Positions 59,573 to 64,000 of a stretch of DNA of 64,000 nucleotides are shown in pieces. Each line of letters begins with the position of its first letter. Position 1 is the stretch's first letter. The translations under genes and the position numbers were made by a program. Below the pieces are notes generated by a model. The model saw only the letters and a list, made by a program, of their open reading frames with translations. It ran no database searches and had not been told where the DNA came from. Source of the DNA: Antilocapra americana (lineage: Eukaryota; Chordata; Mammalia; Artiodactyla; Antilocapridae); NCBI GenBank assembly GCA_007570785.1, contig ML661799.1, positions 905,598 to 969,597 on the forward strand, given 5' to 3'.

Positions 59573-62500
59573 GTTAACACAGTGTGATCTTGAACAAATA
59601 CTTTCCTTTGACCGGCCTCAGTTTCCCTTGCTTATAGTTTAAACATGTGAATTTAAAACTTTTACATTCCTTACAAAACTCTATTTTGATAATGATCCTG
59701 TGAAGTGATCAGGGCAAGAGGAATCCACCTTAGAGATGAAGAATATATTGTTAGCAAAGCCAAAGATTGCACACCACCCACTTTTAAGGTCGAAGCTATG
59801 GCAAGGAAAAAAAACAACAAAGATGACCATCATCTCACTGCAGTGCTCAGAAGAGGGGTTGCAAAGTCGGAAGTGCTCATACTGTGGTTCCCACAGGATT
59901 CTGGAGGACAATCTCTGTCAAGCTCTGGACTGCTTTTATGATCCCGGTACATTGCAGCTTTCTTGCTCCCCTGTCCCTGAGAAGGACATTACACCAGAGT
60001 GCAGGGCTGTTTCTGTCTTACCTGATTTCTGAAATGATAGATCTGTCACCTGAGCAGAGCAGGAGACAGGAGTAGGAAAAAGCACTGCCCTCCACTTTTC
60101 TTTTTCTTTTTCCTCCTAAGTAGTAGAGAATAAAGCCTGTTGCCATGGTTGTGTAAACAGAGATAAATATTCCCGGGCTGAGGATGGGGATGGGGGGCTG
60201 GGGACATGATTCATTTTTGTTGAAGAGGAATCAAATGGTTCAGCCTCCTCCCTCCTGCCCCCCAAAACTCAGCCTGGGGGGAAGGTGAGATTACCTCACT
60301 TGAAAATAAAGAATAAATCAAAGGTGTTGAGATTGGATGTGAAGGTACTTTCTCAAAGCCATCCAGAGCTGGGGTGGAACCCTCAGAAGGTATCTCAGTT
60401 TTGCCCCCTGCTGGTGGGGATAAGTACTTTCTTGAGGGAGCGAGTTGCAGCTCCTGGAGACAGTTCCTAAGGGTGTAAAAAACTCCTGTGGTTTGCCCAG
60501 CCTCTCAGGGAAGGGCAAGGGTCCCCCCTGCCCTCTGCCCCACTGCCAGAGCCTGAAGGTCCTGGCACTGATAACTGAACTCAAAGGGATAGGCAGAACC
60601 TGTTGTGTCCCAACAGAGCTCAGATCCTAAACTAAACAATGGAAACACGGCCATTCTTCTGGCTCCAGGTCCTATGGTCCCCACCTGGACGTCTCCACCC
60701 ACCAAGTCCTAGCCTGCTCTGGATGAGGCACTGCTGAGTGAGGCTGTGCCTATCTCATCTCCACTGGCAACAGAAGAGCCAGGGAGCTCATCCTTATGTG
60801 AGGAAAGAGATATGTGGCCACACGCAGTCTAGAAACCTCATTATGACATCACTCTCCCAAAGGCGGGGTCTGTGTCCCCATTGCGTTCATGCCTCCACCC
60901 CTTGTGGCTGCCAACACCATTATCCCAATCTCCCTCCCCGCTCCCCCCATGCCTCCTGAGCATCAACAGGAAAGGCTGACCCTAGAGATAAACATGTGCT
61001 GTTGGAATGTGTTCAGATATCACTGCGGAACTGTTTCTCTCCAGGCAGAGGACCTCTCCTGGCAGGCAGGCCCAGAGGTGCTGAGCAGAGACTGTGTGTC
61101 TTGTGTGAATGCTCGGATGGTGGGGGAGGAACTGGACAGAGGCCTAACTCTTCTTAAAATAATCTTTCAGTTTTCATGACATCTTCCTCTGTCCACCTTA
61201 GACAGAAGCCTCTTCAATTCCAACACCAGGGGAGACAGCAGAGAGACGAAGTGGCCTGTATGTTCTCTAGGTTCCAAAAGAAAGATTCACTTTGGGATTT
61301 AAGTAAAAACTCTTTTGACTGGGTGGCAGAATCAAAGACTGTAGTCATAAGGAGCTCCTTAGCATTTATAGTGTCTTCAAACATTGAGTATCATTCTCCC
61401 TGCTTACAGACATAGCAACTGAGGCTCAAAGAGATTCATCTTTATGGTGATATAACAAAGTCTCCCTGTTTCCAAGGTAACCTTTTCCTACTGCCCTCCT
61501 CTGCAGAAAGCAGGAGATAAGTGGATTACTGGGATGATGAGACACTGAAGGAGTGAGTCCTGGTACTTCCCCATCTTTGGAAAACCCATCATTCTTACAC
61601 AGAGTGCTAACTTAGATGCTATTCCCACAACCATCACTTCTTTACAGATTCCCTGGGCTCTGAGACCAGGTTCTCAGTTTTATGGGCACTGAAATTTTGA
61701 GGGAGGGACACAGGAAGATGTTGGAGGAAGCAGTAGTGGGATAGTAGTTTGAGAAAACTCCCATGAATGAATGGACTATGTCACCTGAACAATTCAGAAG
61801 GAATTGTAAGTGCAAAATTAGACTAGTGTGAATACTGAGCAGTTAGTCAATGGACTGCTCCCCACCCCTGTTTGGAAGTATTTGCAGTTATGGGCCTTTG
61901 CTTATGGTGCCTAAGCGGTGGTCTCATTTCTGCAGGGAAGTAAACATTTCCATTTTGCAAACACTGGCTGGAAAAGCAAATATTTTTCAACTAAAAAAAA
62001 CCACCTGAAGAATGTCAGGGCAGAGCGAAGGGAAGTACTTATGGAATTTGTACAAACTAAGGCTGGTTGACGCTAACTTCCCTATAACCTCATATGGCCT
62101 GCAACTCAAGGCGAAAGCTGGTTTTATTACACACAACTTGGCCCTCTCCACCAGTTTCTGGAAGCTGTAAGCAAGGACCAGGCATCAGCCCCTTGCCAGG
62201 GGGAGATATGTCAGCAAGAGAGAAGTCTACTGGCTTCTCCCCCTGAGGCCATGGAGTGAGGAGAAGAAGAGGTCACGTTTCAGGTTTGACTTACTGCCCA
62301 TTTGCTTCCACCAGGCTGTCTCCTAAGCCTCTCCTTGGTCTTTTACAGGTGCTGGAGAACTGTCTTCACCCTGACCAGACATCAGCCTGGGGGTCCAGTT
62401 GAAATTTCAGCCTTGAGATCCTAAGGAGAATCAGTGCCAAAGGTGACAGATGCTTCTGTGAGGGGTTCTGCTTGGCCAGAGAGCCTGGGCCATCTCCCAG

Positions 62501-64000
62501 GGGGTTCATGGGGATGCGGGTGGGGTGGGCAGGGACTCAGTCTGTACCAAGAGACAGCCTCTAGTTCCCAGAGCGGAAAGGCAATGAGGCCAAGAAACAC
62601 TGCCATCATTTAACAAATGAAGATGTAAATGAAAGAATAGGAGCTGAACATGCAAAGGAGTTTGGTTTTTTTTTTTTTAATTGCCCTCCCTCCTCCCTGC
62701 ATTTGGACAGGTTTTCTTTGCTGTGATTATTCCTCATGAATCATCATCCATAGAAAGTGACTGAGGCAATGGAGAGTGAATAATGAATCCCCTAAATGGT
62801 CTTTTGTGTCTCTGCCTGGAGGGTTTTGGAAATAACTTGCATGTTAATCTCTCTGACTTAGAATCATAGAATTTGGGAGCTGAAAAGGATCTTATAGATA
62901 ATCAGAGAATTGTGACCTTGTGGAAAGACCCAAAATCAAGCTCTATGGGTCTGAATCTCCAGTTGATCACTAAAAATAGAGCTAGCTACCATTTGTTGAA
63001 GGCGTTCCTTGTGTCAGGCACTCATCTGTTCTTCCCAAGCCCTCGGAAGCAGGACTCCTATTGCTCCATTCTGCAGATGAGGAAGGGGATGGGGAGCCAG
63101 AACTCCCCTCAGGTCACGCAGAGGCTCTGGCTTCAGTTCAGAACCCATGCTCTCTTGTCACTCCATTGCCTCACTGTGTGGTCTCGGACAAGTAATTTAA
63201 CCTCTTTGGGTCTCAGTTTTCTCCTCCATGACCTCTAAAGCTTGAGAGTCTGCATTTCCCACACAAGCATATGGTTTTACAACTCAGGAGAGCGCAGCAC
63301 AGAAATGTTGAGGGATTTGCCCTAGGTTACCCATCTTGCTGATAGCAAAAATCAGTATAGGAACCCAGGTCCTGTGATCTTCCCTCTTCTTCCCCGCCTC
63401 TCCCCACCCCACTCAAGACTTCTTTTCCTTCCATCACACTTTGGCAGGTATTTCTAGAGGAATCCAACTCCTTGCCTTGGAGATCTGCAATTTCAGATGG
63501 ATAGTTTGGAGGCGTTGGGTTTGGATGTGGCCAGTCACAATACCAATGATCAACTCAGGAGGCTGGTGATAGTTTTGTTGGGGTACCTTTGACCTATCTG
63601 CCCACCTGTTCTTCTCTATCTTTTTCAGGTCAAGAGTGGTGATGAAAATCATGTGATCACCATGAGGGAAGAGCACAGCGAGGCCATATCTGGTGTGGCC
63701 CATACTCAGTCTCCCCTAGTGGGTACTATTTCCGGTTGTCTATCCTCATCAAGTAAATGGTACCACCTTGTGCCCTCTCTCTCCTCCAGTTTCCTTTATG
63801 GTGGCATTGGTTGAAAGTCTACTCCTTTCTCCCCTTCCCTCTGTCCTTTGTTCTTCCTGTCCCAGGTTCTAATCATTAACTGGTGTGTGATGAGCCTGCT
63901 TTGGAGGAGGTAGGGATCCACGGTATCTATGGTAATCACTATGCACCGTCTTTGCCAGCATCCCCATCCCAGTGTCTTCCCCACCAAAAATAGATTGGAG

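Larger units (their letters stand above)
57401..64000. other. Region upstream of INKA2, no gene supported
   Basis: 58020-59000 is again CpG-rich and could be a shore of the INKA2 island or a second start region. 59580-62600 is unique-looking sequence with short FOX-, GATA- and homeodomain-like motifs. About 63000-63400 resembles MIR remnants (tctgcagatgaggaagggga; aagtaatttaacctctttggg). I find no coding exon. Confidence 0.6.

Overview
This is a mammalian nuclear window from a ruminant, most likely a bovid. The evidence is the dense population of tRNA-Glu-headed Bov-tA SINEs, BovB (RTE) LINE 3' ends, CHR-type SINEs shared by cetartiodactyls, and young ruminant L1 3' ends. Gene content and order match the mammalian RAP1A - INKA2 neighbourhood (human 1p13.2). 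A run of exactly 100 N at 40794-40893 is an assembly gap.

Region by region. (1) 1-14252 is non-coding upstream sequence, probably a 5'-UTR intron of RAP1A. It is filled with old L1 fragments, SINEs, a twin-primed L1 (6308-7557) and a short young L1 (13780-14060). (2) 14253-about 32475 carries the complete RAP1A coding region on the + strand: six coding exons, all joined in phase 0, giving a 184-residue Ras-family GTPase ending in the CLLL prenylation box. A terminal exon holds nearly all the 3' UTR and lies behind a 2.9-kb intron inside the 3' UTR. (3) About 32475-44650 is intergenic: ancient repeats, the gap, and one octamer/homeodomain motif cluster at 41945-41990. (4) 56981 down to about 44655 is INKA2 (formerly FAM212B) on the - strand. 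A 12-codon first exon lies in a CpG-rich promoter region, a 10.98-kb intron follows, and one large exon encodes the Inka box and the 3' UTR. The encoded protein has 294 residues. (5) 57.2-64 kb is upstream of INKA2: CpG-rich to about 59 kb, then non-coding sequence with scattered transcription-factor-like motifs and no gene I can support.

The two genes are convergent (RAP1A +, INKA2 -) with about 12 kb between their predicted poly(A) sites. Both act in small-GTPase and actin/adhesion signalling: RAP1A is the GTPase switch, and INKA2 inhibits the Rho-family effector kinase PAK4. Nothing in the sequence shows that they are co-regulated.

I did not find a novel gene system. The most unusual structure is a 203-bp direct repeat, about 99% identical, flanking RAP1A exon 4. 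That exon is symmetric, encodes the GTPase G3 motif, and has a (TC)11 tract beginning 12 bases past its donor site. Other points of interest are the twin-primed L1, the spliced 3' UTR, the uniform sense orientation of SINEs inside RAP1A, and a (UG)n-rich INKA2 3' UTR.
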